From the NCBI GenBank assembly GCA_050185515.1, contig JBFWZG010000019.1, positions 1-34,345 of the forward strand: DNA of 34,345 nt, given 5' to 3'. This DNA is from JAQSWP01 sp050185515. Its GTDB lineage: Bacteria > Pseudomonadota > Alphaproteobacteria > Reyranellales > JAQSWP01. Shown in pieces: positions 15,733-24,184 of the stretch (its first letter is position 1; every line of letters starts with the position of its first letter). The notes beneath the pieces are model-generated. The model was not told the DNA's origin. It made no database searches and saw only the letters and a list, made by a program, of their open reading frames with translations. Made by a program: the position numbers and the translations under genes.

Positions 15733-16902
15733 TTATTGCTGCTCCGTCGAGTCGAAATTCATGCCCAGCGCCGCCTTGCCGATCGACTGGGCGGTATTAT
15801 GCAGGTTCGCGTGGGTGCTGTGCACGTGGATATCGCGCATCATGCGATTCAGCGGAAAAGTCTCCAGCAAGGCGGTCGAACCGACGATGCGGATGGTCTC
15901 GTTGATCATCCATTCCGCCGTGGAAATGGCGTAAAGCTTTGCCATAAGCGAATATTCCTCGGCCTCGGCGATGCGCTTGGCCTGCCACAAGGCGGCGGCC
16001 CGATAAACCATGTTGCGCGCCGCGGCGACCCGCATCTTCATCTCGCCAATGGTGCGCTGGCTGTGCGGATTGCCCGCCGTGCCGCGCTTGGGCAGATAGT
16101 CGATGGCGAAATCGAGCAGGCCCTGGGCGGCGCCGAGATGGCTGGCCGAGAAGCCAAGATGCCAGCGCGCGCCGAGTTTGCTCTTGGGATAGAAGCCCGG
16201 CCCCTGCAGCACGTCCTCATGCGGCACGAACAGATCCTTGAGGATCAGTTTGGGGCTGACGCAGGCCCGCATGCCCGTCGGCCGCCACCATTCGGCGTCG
16301 ACGGTGAACCCCTTCGCGCCCTTGGGGATCAACAGCATCAGGAAGCCCTCGGCCGGCTCCATCCCGGGCAGGCTGACGGTGACGATGTTCCACGCGCCCT
16401 CGGAAGCGTTGGTTCCGTACTGCTTGATGCCGTTCAGAACGTAACCGTCGTTGCGTGGCGTCGCTTCCGACACCATGCTGTATTGCCCGCGCGCGGTGCG
16501 GCCCGGCTCGCCGCCGGTCCAGGAAAGGATGCCGCCATGGTCGAACAGCGGCGCGAACCAGCGGTCCTGCTGCTCCTTCGCTGCATGCATGCTGAGCAAC
16601 TGACTGCTATGCGCATGCACCTGGAAACAGTGCGCCGCCGACATGTCGATGCGCGCCAGTTCCTCGATCACAAGAAGGAAGGCGAGCGGCTCTTCGAGAT
16701 TGACCATGCCCGTTTCCATCCCGCCCAGACGCTTCGGCGCCGAGATGGCAAGCAGCTTTGCATCGTTCAGAGCTGACAGGGTCTCCATCGGCATCGAGTA
16801 CTCGCGATCATGCTGGGCGGCGTACTTGCTGGTGACGCTGCTTGCCACCTCACGCGCCGCGCCCTGAATCGCCTCCAGCCGCGGCCCAAGATCGATCTGC
16901 AT
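15733..16902 (-). CDS. Acyl-CoA dehydrogenase-fold flavoprotein, DszC/HsaA-like (second paralog)
   Basis: A 389-residue protein, the same length as the paralog at 9860-11029 and with the same FDST tail. The C-terminal motif is RDIHVHSTHANLH at 356-368, keeping His361 and His364 where the paralog has THILH. The Glu of YEGT-type dehydrogenases is absent. Other shared landmarks are GIKQYGTNASEG, WWRPTGMRACVSP and GFSASHLGAAQG. This points to the flavin monooxygenase-like branch, although a dehydrogenase function is possible. The ATG at 16902 follows AGGGAG, 37 bases after the ligase gene. It sits between a CoA ligase and an ABC importer, so it probably acts on what that importer brings in. Confidence 0.86.
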   Translation of the reverse strand: MQIDLGPRLEAIQGAAREVASSVTSKYAAQHDREYSMPMETLSALNDAKLLAISAPKRLGGMETGMVNLEEPLAFLLVIEELARIDMSAAHCFQVHAHSSQLLSMHAAKEQQDRWFAPLFDHGGILSWTGGEPGRTARGQYSMVSEATPRNDGYVLNGIKQYGTNASEGAWNIVTVSLPGMEPAEGFLMLLIPKGAKGFTVDAEWWRPTGMRACVSPKLILKDLFVPHEDVLQGPGFYPKSKLGARWHLGFSASHLGAAQGLLDFAIDYLPKRGTAGNPHSQRTIGEMKMRVAAARNMVYRAAALWQAKRIAEAEEYSLMAKLYAISTAEWMINETIRIVGSTALLETFPLNRMMRDIHVHSTHANLHNTAQSIGKAALGMNFDSTEQQ

Positions 16903-16939
16903 ACCTGTGCTCCCTACAATAAATCGTCAGATAGTTGGA

Positions 16940-18562
16940 TTACGCCGATCGCGCCATGTCGGCGCCGGCCAGCCGCTCGATCGCCATGTCGCGCAGCTTG
17001 AACTTCTGTATCTTTTCCGTGCCGCCGGTCACCGGAAAGGCGTCGACCACGAACACGTGCGCCGGCAGCTTGAACGAGGCCAGCCGCGGCGCCAGGAAGG
17101 CCAACACCGATTCCGACGTGAGGTTTGCGCCTGACCGCGGAATGACGAAGGCTACGCCGATCTCGCCGAAGCGGCGGTCTGGGATGCCGACCACGGCGAC
17201 CTGCGCAACGTCCGGATGATCCGCGGCCACGCGCTCGACTTCCGGCGTCGAAACGTTGAAACCCTTGTGTTTGTAGCCGTCTTTGACGCGACGCAGGAAT
17301 GTCACCGTGCCGTCTGCATTGAGGATGCCGAGATCGCCCGAGCGCAGCCAGCCGTCTTCGGTGATGGTGCGGGCCGTTTCCTCGGGCTTGTTGTAGTAGC
17401 CAGGCATGACCGAATAGCCGCCGATCCAGATCTCGCCCTCTTCGCCCCTGGCGAGATCGCGGCCGGTCTCGGGATCGACGACTCGGATCGGGCAGTCGGG
17501 CAGCGGACGGCCCTGCGAGGCGAACCGGTTCTCCAGCGGCTCGTCCCAGCGGCAGCGGGTCACCAGGCCGGTCGATTCGGTAAGTCCATAGCCCGTGACG
17601 ACGCCACGCACGCCAAGCTCCTCGGCGGCGCGACGCAGCACGACCGGATCGCTGCTAAGCACAACGCCTGTGCGCAGGCGCAGACGCTCGCGCGAGAAGC
17701 GCGGATGCCCAATCAGGGCATCGATCATCGCCGGCAGCATATGGAGCGCGGTACAGCGCTCGTTCTCGAGTGACGCCAGGCAGGCGTCGACGTCGAACCG
17801 CTCGTCGAGCACGATGCGGGAGCCGTGACTCCAGAACGACAACACGCCGTTAAGCGAACCCAACACGCCGAACAAAGGCACGCAAAGATAGAGGCAATCG
17901 GCGGGGCTGAGGCCGATCAGAGTTCCCCCGTCATAGGCCTTGCGCCAGATGCACGAAGTGAGCATTGCGCCCTTGGGCAAGGCGGTGGTGCCGGACGAAT
18001 AGGCGATCAGGGCCGGCGCGTCGGGATCGGTCGCCGGCGGCGGCACCGGCAGGGCCGCCATCTCTGACCAGTCCAGCACGCCCGGCAGGGCTTTGGACGG
18101 ACGGTCGCAGCACACGACCGCCCGAAGTTTCGGAAAGACCGAACTGTTGAGACGACCCGGCGATCTGGTCGCCAGTTCGGGACAGGCCTCGACAAGCTCG
18201 CCGAGGAAGTCGCGGAAGGCGCGGCGGCCGGGAACGATCACCACAGCACTGTCGGACTGGGCGATCTGGTAGACGAATTCGTCGCGACGCAGACGCGTGT
18301 TGAGGAAAACCGCGATCAGCCCCGACTTTGCGGCACCAAACCAGTACCACATGAATTCCGGCCGGTTCGGCATCCACAGCGCGACCTTGTCGCCCGGCTT
18401 CAAGCCGAGCGATTTCAGCCGCGCTGCGGCCCGATCCGACTCGCGCCTGATATCGGCAAAACTATAGCGCCTGCCCTCGAACGAAAGCGCCTCGCGCTCG
18501 CCATAACGTTCGGCGAGGTAGTCGATGGCCTGGGCATAGGTCTTGCCGGTATAGGGATTCAC
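16940..18562 (-). CDS. AMP-forming acyl-CoA ligase (ANL superfamily)
   Basis: A 540-residue ligase. Motif A3 is AYSSGTTALPKG at about 187-198, A5 is TGYGLTESTG, the hinge is LRSGDLG and the linker LRRVKDGYKHKGFNV. The catalytic Lys517 is present, but its motif reads GGTEKIQK where STGKIQK is usual, so a Glu replaces the Gly before the Lys. It starts at GTG 18562 with AGAGGA upstream; the start MNPYTG matches the paralog at 32325. It is 23 bases after a binding-protein gene, which ties substrate uptake to activation. Closest relative in the window: the ligase at 32325-33956. Confidence 0.93.
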   Translation of the reverse strand: MNPYTGKTYAQAIDYLAERYGEREALSFEGRRYSFADIRRESDRAAARLKSLGLKPGDKVALWMPNRPEFMWYWFGAAKSGLIAVFLNTRLRRDEFVYQIAQSDSAVVIVPGRRAFRDFLGELVEACPELATRSPGRLNSSVFPKLRAVVCCDRPSKALPGVLDWSEMAALPVPPPATDPDAPALIAYSSGTTALPKGAMLTSCIWRKAYDGGTLIGLSPADCLYLCVPLFGVLGSLNGVLSFWSHGSRIVLDERFDVDACLASLENERCTALHMLPAMIDALIGHPRFSRERLRLRTGVVLSSDPVVLRRAAEELGVRGVVTGYGLTESTGLVTRCRWDEPLENRFASQGRPLPDCPIRVVDPETGRDLARGEEGEIWIGGYSVMPGYYNKPEETARTITEDGWLRSGDLGILNADGTVTFLRRVKDGYKHKGFNVSTPEVERVAADHPDVAQVAVVGIPDRRFGEIGVAFVIPRSGANLTSESVLAFLAPRLASFKLPAHVFVVDAFPVTGGTEKIQKFKLRDMAIERLAGADMARSA

Positions 18563-18585
18563 GACGAGTTAGTCCTCTGTTTACG

Positions 18586-19629
18586 CTACTTCTTTTTGGC
18601 GAGCGCATCCTTGACGAACGCATTGGCCGTCGCCGCCTCGAAATCGAACTCCCCCTGGGCATAGGCGAGACCGCCGAAGGCAAGCAGTTCGCGATACTTC
18701 TTGAGCCCTTCGATCGGCGTTTCGGCACTCTTGGGCGTCGCCCTCTGCATTGCCTTGATTCCGAGTTCGTAGAGATCCGAGTCCATCGCCGTCATGTGCT
18801 TGCGGGCTGCCTGACCTGCAGCGAGAATATCGCTATGCACAAGCTTGTCGGCGGCGTCGATCGCGCGAACGAATGCAGCCAGTTGCTTGCTCTTTTCGCT
18901 AAGCGCCTTTTCCGTGACTGCCATAGCGGTGAAAACCATGCCCCGGGTCTCCGGCACTTCGCCACCAATCATATCGAGCAGAATCATGGCGTAACCGTCG
19001 GCCACCGCCTTCTCGGCCACCGGTGGCGAGAACGCGCTCACGTCGATAGCACCACGACGCATCGCCGCCAGCGTATTGGCTGAATCGCCGATCGGTACGA
19101 TCTCGGCGGCCTTGTCGACATCTACGCCACCGGCGTACTTGGCGAACAGAAAGCGCATCATTGTATGCTGGCCGCCATTGAACGAAATAACCCCGATCTT
19201 CTTGCCTTTGAGGGCTGTAATCTTCTGTTCGACAGTCGATTTCTCGGTGATGCCAGCCTTCTCGAAAACGTCCTTGCGCCCAAAGATCGTCGAAGTGTAT
19301 TCGACATTCATCGGTGTGAGCAGCTTGATCGGCTGGCCCGCCTTGCGCGAGGCGAACACGGAATTGCCGCCGACGCCGGCTACGTCGGCGTCGCCGTTGA
19401 GGATTGCCGTTACCACTACGGCGCCGTCCTTGACGTTCACGATCTCGACGTCGAGGCCTTCCTTCTCGAACAGCCCCGCGCCGTCGGCGACGTAAAGCGG
19501 CAGCCAGGCGAATGAGGTGCTGCTCAGCACCACCTTCAGCTTGTCCTTAGCCTGCGCCACGCCGCCCAGCAACAACGCCGCCGCGACGAGGCTGCCGGCA
19601 GCGATGTGCCGGACAATCCGTGCGTTCAT
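18586..19629 (-). CDS. ABC importer substrate-binding protein, SsuA/TauA (NMT1) type
   Basis: A 347-residue periplasmic binding protein. The signal peptide ends at about residue 27 (GGVAQA), with a hydrophobic core AAGSLVAAALLLGG. The mature part opens KLKVVLSSTSFAWLPLYVADGAGLFEKEGLDVEIV in several conserved pieces, typical of the NMT1/SsuA group that binds small anionic organics. I chose the ATG at 19629 because GGGAGGG lies directly upstream; 16 extra residues in frame are not conserved. It is a tandem paralog of the gene at 19674-20708. It probably delivers cargo to the permease and ATPase at 14089-15712. Confidence 0.93.
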   Translation of the reverse strand: MNARIVRHIAAGSLVAAALLLGGVAQAKDKLKVVLSSTSFAWLPLYVADGAGLFEKEGLDVEIVNVKDGAVVVTAILNGDADVAGVGGNSVFASRKAGQPIKLLTPMNVEYTSTIFGRKDVFEKAGITEKSTVEQKITALKGKKIGVISFNGGQHTMMRFLFAKYAGGVDVDKAAEIVPIGDSANTLAAMRRGAIDVSAFSPPVAEKAVADGYAMILLDMIGGEVPETRGMVFTAMAVTEKALSEKSKQLAAFVRAIDAADKLVHSDILAAGQAARKHMTAMDSDLYELGIKAMQRATPKSAETPIEGLKKYRELLAFGGLAYAQGEFDFEAATANAFVKDALAKKK

Positions 19630-19673
19630 TAGACTTCCCTCCCTGTTGCGTTTCTCTCTTCCCGGTACGACGC

Positions 19674-20708
19674 TCACTGCTTCTTGGCGAGCGCGTCCTC
19701 GACGAACTTGTTGACCGTGATCTTGCTGACGTCGAGGCTATCGAACTTGTAGCCGCCCTCCTCGAGCAGCGACTTGAAGCGCTGCAGGCTCTCGGTCGAT
19801 ACCGTCGCGGTCTTCGGCAGGGCCGGCGCCATAGCCTTCACGCCCTGCACGTAGAGATCGGATTCCATCGAACCGACCAAAGAACGAGCGGCCTCGCCGG
19901 CGGCGACGATGTCCTTCTGCGCCAGCTTGTTGGCGCGCTCCAGAGCGCGGACGAACGCGGCCACCATCGGCCCATCGGTCTTCAGCTTCTCCTCGGTGAC
20001 CACCAGCACGACATAGACCGAGCCGGCGATCTCCGGCACGTCGCCGCCGATGAAGTCGATCAGCACCTCGCCAATGCCGTCGGCGACCGCCTTTTCGGGC
20101 ACCGGCGGCGAGAAAGCGCTGGCATCGATTACGCCGCGCTTCATGGCAGCCAGAGTCGGGCCGGAGTTGCCGACCGGCACCACCTCGGCCATCTTGTCGA
20201 CGTCACCGTTCAGGTACTTCTTGAACAGATAGCGGTACATCAGATGAGGCCCCGCGCCGATCGCGGTCGTGGCCAGCTTCATGCCGACCATGGCCTTGAC
20301 GCGATCCTCGATCGGCGAATTGCGGTCGACGCCCTTGGCCCGCAGCACCTCGGGGCGCGCGAAGATGGTCGAGGTGTACTCCGTCACCATCGGGGTCAGT
20401 ATCTTGATCGGCTGGCCCTTCTCGATGGCGTTGAAGGCGGTCTGGACGCCCAGACCGCCGAGGTCCACGGAGCCGTTGATCATGGCCGCCGCCGGGGTGG
20501 AGTTGGCCGGGACGTTGACGATCTCCACGTCAAGGCCCTCGTCCTTGAAGAATCCAGCCCCGACCGCGACGTAAAGGGGGAACCAGGCGAAACTGGTGCT
20601 GCCGATCGCAATCTTTACGTTGCGCTCCGCGGCCTGCCCCAATCCGGCGAACAGCACGGTCACCGCCAATGTCGCGGCGACAAAAAGAGACAATTTGCCT
20701 GTTTTCAT
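19674..20708 (-). CDS. ABC importer substrate-binding protein, SsuA/TauA (NMT1) type, first tandem copy
   Basis: A 344-residue periplasmic binding protein with a signal peptide ending at about residue 26 (AGLGQA). The mature N-terminus KIAIGSTSFAWFPLYVAVGA parallels the copy at 18586-19629, as do LTPM..EYTSTIF, FSPPV.EKAVADG and the tail KDALAKK/EDALAKK. The two copies clearly come from one duplication and have since diverged in the ligand-cleft half, so their cargoes may differ. The ATG at 20708 follows GGAGGGAA. It is the first gene of its operon and is transcribed away from the MocR regulator at 20940. Confidence 0.93.
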   Translation of the reverse strand: MKTGKLSLFVAATLAVTVLFAGLGQAAERNVKIAIGSTSFAWFPLYVAVGAGFFKDEGLDVEIVNVPANSTPAAAMINGSVDLGGLGVQTAFNAIEKGQPIKILTPMVTEYTSTIFARPEVLRAKGVDRNSPIEDRVKAMVGMKLATTAIGAGPHLMYRYLFKKYLNGDVDKMAEVVPVGNSGPTLAAMKRGVIDASAFSPPVPEKAVADGIGEVLIDFIGGDVPEIAGSVYVVLVVTEEKLKTDGPMVAAFVRALERANKLAQKDIVAAGEAARSLVGSMESDLYVQGVKAMAPALPKTATVSTESLQRFKSLLEEGGYKFDSLDVSKITVNKFVEDALAKKQ

Positions 20709-20939
20709 GGTCGATTCCCTCCTGACCGGCGCTTATTGACTGCGCTATTTGCTTCGTTCTTCCACACGCCATGCTGGCGACGGGGGCAGCAACTCCTATG
20801 GAATCTTTAGAAAACCTAGGATAAAATTGCTGCCATCGTTTTCGGTGCAATGATCCTAACGATCGATACAAAACACTGTCAATGTCATAGTTCGGAATCG
20901 AGTCAATTCTCCGGATTGTGAACCTCAACAGGGGCGCAA
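20709..20939. promoter_or_regulatory. Divergent promoter region between importer operon and MocR regulator
   Basis: A 231-base region. It contains a perfect 8-base inverted repeat GGCAGCAA (20785-20792) and TTGCTGCC (20827-20834), 42 bases centre to centre, or about four helical turns on one DNA face. Inside it lies a second pair, TCCTA (20794-20798) and TAGGA (20817-20821). GATACAA, the reverse of the TTGTATC motif seen elsewhere, is at 20865-20871. A small hairpin CGCCA-TGC-TGGCG is at 20767-20779. The spaced inverted repeat is a good candidate binding site for the adjacent MocR protein. Confidence 0.5.
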
Positions 20940-22322
20940 ATGTGGATTCCTGATATCAGCAAGCTCGACGGACCTCGCTATCTGGCCGTCGCCACCGCCA
21001 TTGCAAAGGCGATCGACGGCGGCGAACTGCCGCCGGGCGCCCAGCTGCCGCCGCAGCGCGACCTGGCCATCAAGCTTGGGGTCACGGTCGGCACCATCAG
21101 CCGCGCCTACACCGTCGCCAAGAAGCGCAAGCTGGTGAGCGGCGAAGTCGGTCGCGGCACTTTCGTCAGCGGCTCGCGCGACGAGACCAACGTCGCAAAC
21201 TTCATTCCGCAGAACGAGACCCGTGCCGTCGACCTCGCCTGCTACTCGACTCCGATCGCCGATCTTTCGGACGCGATCGGCAAGGCACTGTCGGATCTCG
21301 CGGCCCGAACCGATCTGCTGCCCCTGCACCGCTATCCGCCGGCTTCCGGCTTCGTCAGCCATCGGGCCGCCGGCGCCGCCTGGATCGCACGCAGCGGTCT
21401 CGAAGTCTCGCCCGACAACGTGCTCATCTGCAATGGCGCGCAGCAGGGTCTGTCGCTGGCGCTGGGTTCGCTGGTAGCGCCCGGCGAGCGAGTGCTGACC
21501 GAAACGGTGACCTACTCCGGCACCAAGGCGCTTGCATCGCTGAGCGGCATCGAACTGCAGGCCGTCGCCATGGACGACCATGGCATGATTCCGGAGGCGC
21601 TCGAGCAAGTCGCGGCCGAGACCGATGCGCGCGTCGTCTACATGCAGCCGACCGTGCATAATCCCACCACGGCGATGATGCCGGAGGAACGGCGGCGGCG
21701 GATCGCCGACATCATTAGGCGCCACGACCTCACCCTGATCGAGGACGACGCGGCCTGCAGCGCGCTGAGCGACCGGCCGCTGCCGATTTCGGCGCTGATT
21801 CCCGAACGCAGCTGCTATATCACCGGCGTCTCCAAGGCGCTGAGCCCCGCCCTGCGGGTAGGCTTCGTCGCCGCGCCGCAGGAGATACTTTCGCATCTGC
21901 AGAACATGTTCCACGCCGCCGTGCTGGGCGCCTCGCCCATCATGGCCGAACTGGTGGCCCAGATGATCGCCAGCGGTACGGCGCAGGAAATCTGCAGGCG
22001 CAATCTGGAGGAAAGCGCCCGGCTCAATCGCGTGGCGCAGCGCGTCCTGAAGGGCCACGATTTCCAGTCGCATGCCGCCTGCTTCTACCTGTGGCTGAAG
22101 CTGCCGCGCCAGTGGAGCGCAGAGGAATTCGCCGCGGCCGCGCGCGCCGACGGCGTGTCGCTGGTGCCTGCCGACAACTTCCTCGCGTCGCGCGAATCGC
22201 CGGTTCACGCCGTGCGCGTCTCGCTCAACCCGTCCTTCAATCCCGACGTTCTACTCAAGGGCCTCGACGTGCTGACGCGATTGCTCACGAGCAGTCCGAG
22301 ATTGCGCCAGCAGGTGATCTAG
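20940..22322 (+). CDS. MocR-type regulator (GntR helix-turn-helix fused to aminotransferase domain)
   Basis: A 460-residue fusion. Residues 1-76 form a GntR winged helix (PPGAQLPPQRDLAIKLGV, VGTISRAYTV, GRGTFVSG). Residues about 95-445 are a fold-type I aminotransferase domain with VYMQPTVHNPTT (Asn241), LIEDDA and the PLP lysine Lys299 in GVSKALSPALRVGF. MocR proteins sense PLP or amino-compound adducts; they usually regulate a divergent neighbour and themselves. Here that is the two-binding-protein importer operon. The ATG at 20940 follows AGGGG. It converges with the SDR at 22335 with only 12 bases between the stops. Confidence 0.93.
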   Translation: MWIPDISKLDGPRYLAVATAIAKAIDGGELPPGAQLPPQRDLAIKLGVTVGTISRAYTVAKKRKLVSGEVGRGTFVSGSRDETNVANFIPQNETRAVDLACYSTPIADLSDAIGKALSDLAARTDLLPLHRYPPASGFVSHRAAGAAWIARSGLEVSPDNVLICNGAQQGLSLALGSLVAPGERVLTETVTYSGTKALASLSGIELQAVAMDDHGMIPEALEQVAAETDARVVYMQPTVHNPTTAMMPEERRRRIADIIRRHDLTLIEDDAACSALSDRPLPISALIPERSCYITGVSKALSPALRVGFVAAPQEILSHLQNMFHAAVLGASPIMAELVAQMIASGTAQEICRRNLEESARLNRVAQRVLKGHDFQSHAACFYLWLKLPRQWSAEEFAAAARADGVSLVPADNFLASRESPVHAVRVSLNPSFNPDVLLKGLDVLTRLLTSSPRLRQQVI

Positions 22323-22334
22323 CGGCGACGCGTC

Positions 22335-23252
22335 CTAGACCGGATCCCAACTGAAGATCTCGCCGGAGCGCTGCAGGGGCGTGAACCACGGACGCAGGGC
22401 GGGCATGGCGTGATCCGCCACGCTCGCCGCGGTCCAACCCTCGCTGCGATGGACGGAGCGGATCGGGCGGTTGTGGCTGAAGACGAAAATCTCGTTCTGA
22501 CGCACTGCGAAGATCTGGCCTGACACGTCCTTCGACGCGTCGCTCGCGAGATAGACTGCCAACGGCGCGATCTTGTCGGGCGTCATCGCCATGATCTTCT
22601 TGCGGCGCTCCTTCTGCTGCTCGGTCTCGACTGGCACGGTGCCGGTAAGCCGGCTCCAGGCGGACGGCGAAATGCAGTTGGAGCGGATGCCGAAACGCTG
22701 CATGTCCATGGCGATGCCTTTCGACAGGCCGACGATGCCGAGCTTGGCGGCGATGTAGTTTGCCTGGCCGGTCTGGCCGATCAGCGCCGAATTCGACGTC
22801 ATGTGGATGAAGCTGCCGCCATTCTGCTCGCGGAAATGCGGCGCCGCCGCGCGCGCGACGTTGAACGACCCCTTGAGATGGACGCCGACTACCGCGTCCC
22901 AATCCGTCTCTTCCATCTTGTGGAAGATGACGTCACGCAGGATTCCGGCATTGTTGACGACGCAATCGATGCGCCCGAACTTCTCCATGGCGGTCGCCAC
23001 CATGCGCTGCGCGCCGTCCCAGCTCGCCACAGAATCGCCGTTGGCCACGGCCTCGCCACCGGCGTCGCGGATCGCCTTGACCGCCTCCGCAGCAGGCCCT
23101 TCATCGGCGCCCTCGCCGCGATCGGTGGCGCCAAGGTCGTTGATCACCACTTTCGCGCCGCTCTTCGCCATGGCGATGGCGATATCGCGGCCGATGCCGC
23201 GGCCGGCCCCGGTGACCAGGACGACTTTTCCGTCAAGCAGCTTGTCCGACAC
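22335..23252 (-). CDS. SDR family oxidoreductase, multifunctional-enzyme-type-2-like
   Basis: A 305-residue SDR with TGAGRGIG at 14-21, NNAG at 100-103, Ser153/155 and Tyr166-x3-Lys170 (YIAAK), all intact. The insert after the first strand (NDLGATDRGEGADEGPA) and the long C-terminal extension (APLAVYLASDASKDVSGQIF and beyond) resemble the SDR domain of peroxisomal multifunctional enzyme 2 and bacterial relatives that oxidise 3-hydroxyacyl-CoA. I chose GTG 23252, which follows AAGGAGGAG. Upstream in-frame sequence belongs to the permease gap and is not conserved. It is the last gene of the peptide-type importer operon, 53 bases after the DppC-like permease. Confidence 0.9.
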   Translation of the reverse strand: MSDKLLDGKVVLVTGAGRGIGRDIAIAMAKSGAKVVINDLGATDRGEGADEGPAAEAVKAIRDAGGEAVANGDSVASWDGAQRMVATAMEKFGRIDCVVNNAGILRDVIFHKMEETDWDAVVGVHLKGSFNVARAAAPHFREQNGGSFIHMTSNSALIGQTGQANYIAAKLGIVGLSKGIAMDMQRFGIRSNCISPSAWSRLTGTVPVETEQQKERRKKIMAMTPDKIAPLAVYLASDASKDVSGQIFAVRQNEIFVFSHNRPIRSVHRSEGWTAASVADHAMPALRPWFTPLQRSGEIFSWDPV

Positions 23253-23305
23253 GTACTCCTCCTTCGGGCTGCCGCGCCGCGCGCCGCCCGTGTGCAAACC
23301 GGTCT

Positions 23306-24184
23306 TCAGGAACGCTGGGCGAACTTCGGATCGAGGCGATCGCGCAGCGTATCGCCCAGCAGGTTGACAGCCAGGACAGTCAGCATGATGGCCAGACCCG
23401 GGAAGGTGACGCTCCACCAACCGAGTTCGACGTAGGGCCGCCCCTCCGCGATCATGATGCCCCAGGTCGGCGTCGGCGGCGGCACGCCGACGCCGAGGAA
23501 CGACAGCGTCGATTCGAGCAGGATCGCCGCCGCCACTTCCAAAGTCGCCAGCACAATCATGGTGTTGACGAGGTTCGGGAAGATGTGCAGACGCAGGATG
23601 CGCATCGGGCTGCAGCCGATGGCGTAGGCCGCCTGCACGTAGTCCCGCTCGCGGATCGACAGCGCCTCGCCGCGCGCCATGCGCGCGAACTGCGCCCAGT
23701 AGAGCAGCGAGATGATGAGAATGACGTTGATCAGACTCGGCCCGACGGTTGCCGCCACGGCCAGCGCGATGAGAATGCCCGGCAAGGTCAGCGACAGGTC
23801 GGTGAGGCGCATTATGGCATCGCCCAGCCGGCCGCCGATCATCGCAGAGGCGATGCCGAGCAGCACACCGATAACCATGGCGACGACCACCGACACCACG
23901 CCGACCAGCAGCGAGATGCGGCCGCCGTAAAGCATGCGGCTGAACACGTCGCGCCCCAGCGAGTCGGTGCCCATGATATGCGTCCAGCTCGGCCCTTCCA
24001 GAAGATTGGCAAGGTCTTGCTGGTTGGGATCGTAAGGCGCCACGAAATCGGCGAACACCGCCGCCAGCAGAACCAGCAACAGGAACATTGCCGGCACGGA
24101 ACGGAGCAGGAAGGCGGCGCCACTCAAACGCTTGAGGAACGGGCGGCGCGCGGGGCGGGTCGTCAGGGGGATTTCGGCTGTCAT
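23306..24184 (-). CDS. ABC importer permease, DppC type
   Basis: A 292-residue inner-membrane permease of the peptide/nickel importer family. The N-terminal domain has a transmembrane helix at about 28-48, then the DppC signature HIMGTDSLGRDVFSR at 69-83. Further helices follow, with the coupling loop YVQAAYAIGCSPMRILRLH. The ATG at 24184 overlaps the stop of the DppB-type gene as ATGA, so the two permeases are translationally coupled. Residue order and length match DppC rather than DppB. It pairs with the permease at 24181-25107 and the ATPases at 30219 and 31293. Confidence 0.95.
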   Translation of the reverse strand: MTAEIPLTTRPARRPFLKRLSGAAFLLRSVPAMFLLLVLLAAVFADFVAPYDPNQQDLANLLEGPSWTHIMGTDSLGRDVFSRMLYGGRISLLVGVVSVVVAMVIGVLLGIASAMIGGRLGDAIMRLTDLSLTLPGILIALAVAATVGPSLINVILIISLLYWAQFARMARGEALSIRERDYVQAAYAIGCSPMRILRLHIFPNLVNTMIVLATLEVAAAILLESTLSFLGVGVPPPTPTWGIMIAEGRPYVELGWWSVTFPGLAIMLTVLAVNLLGDTLRDRLDPKFAQRS

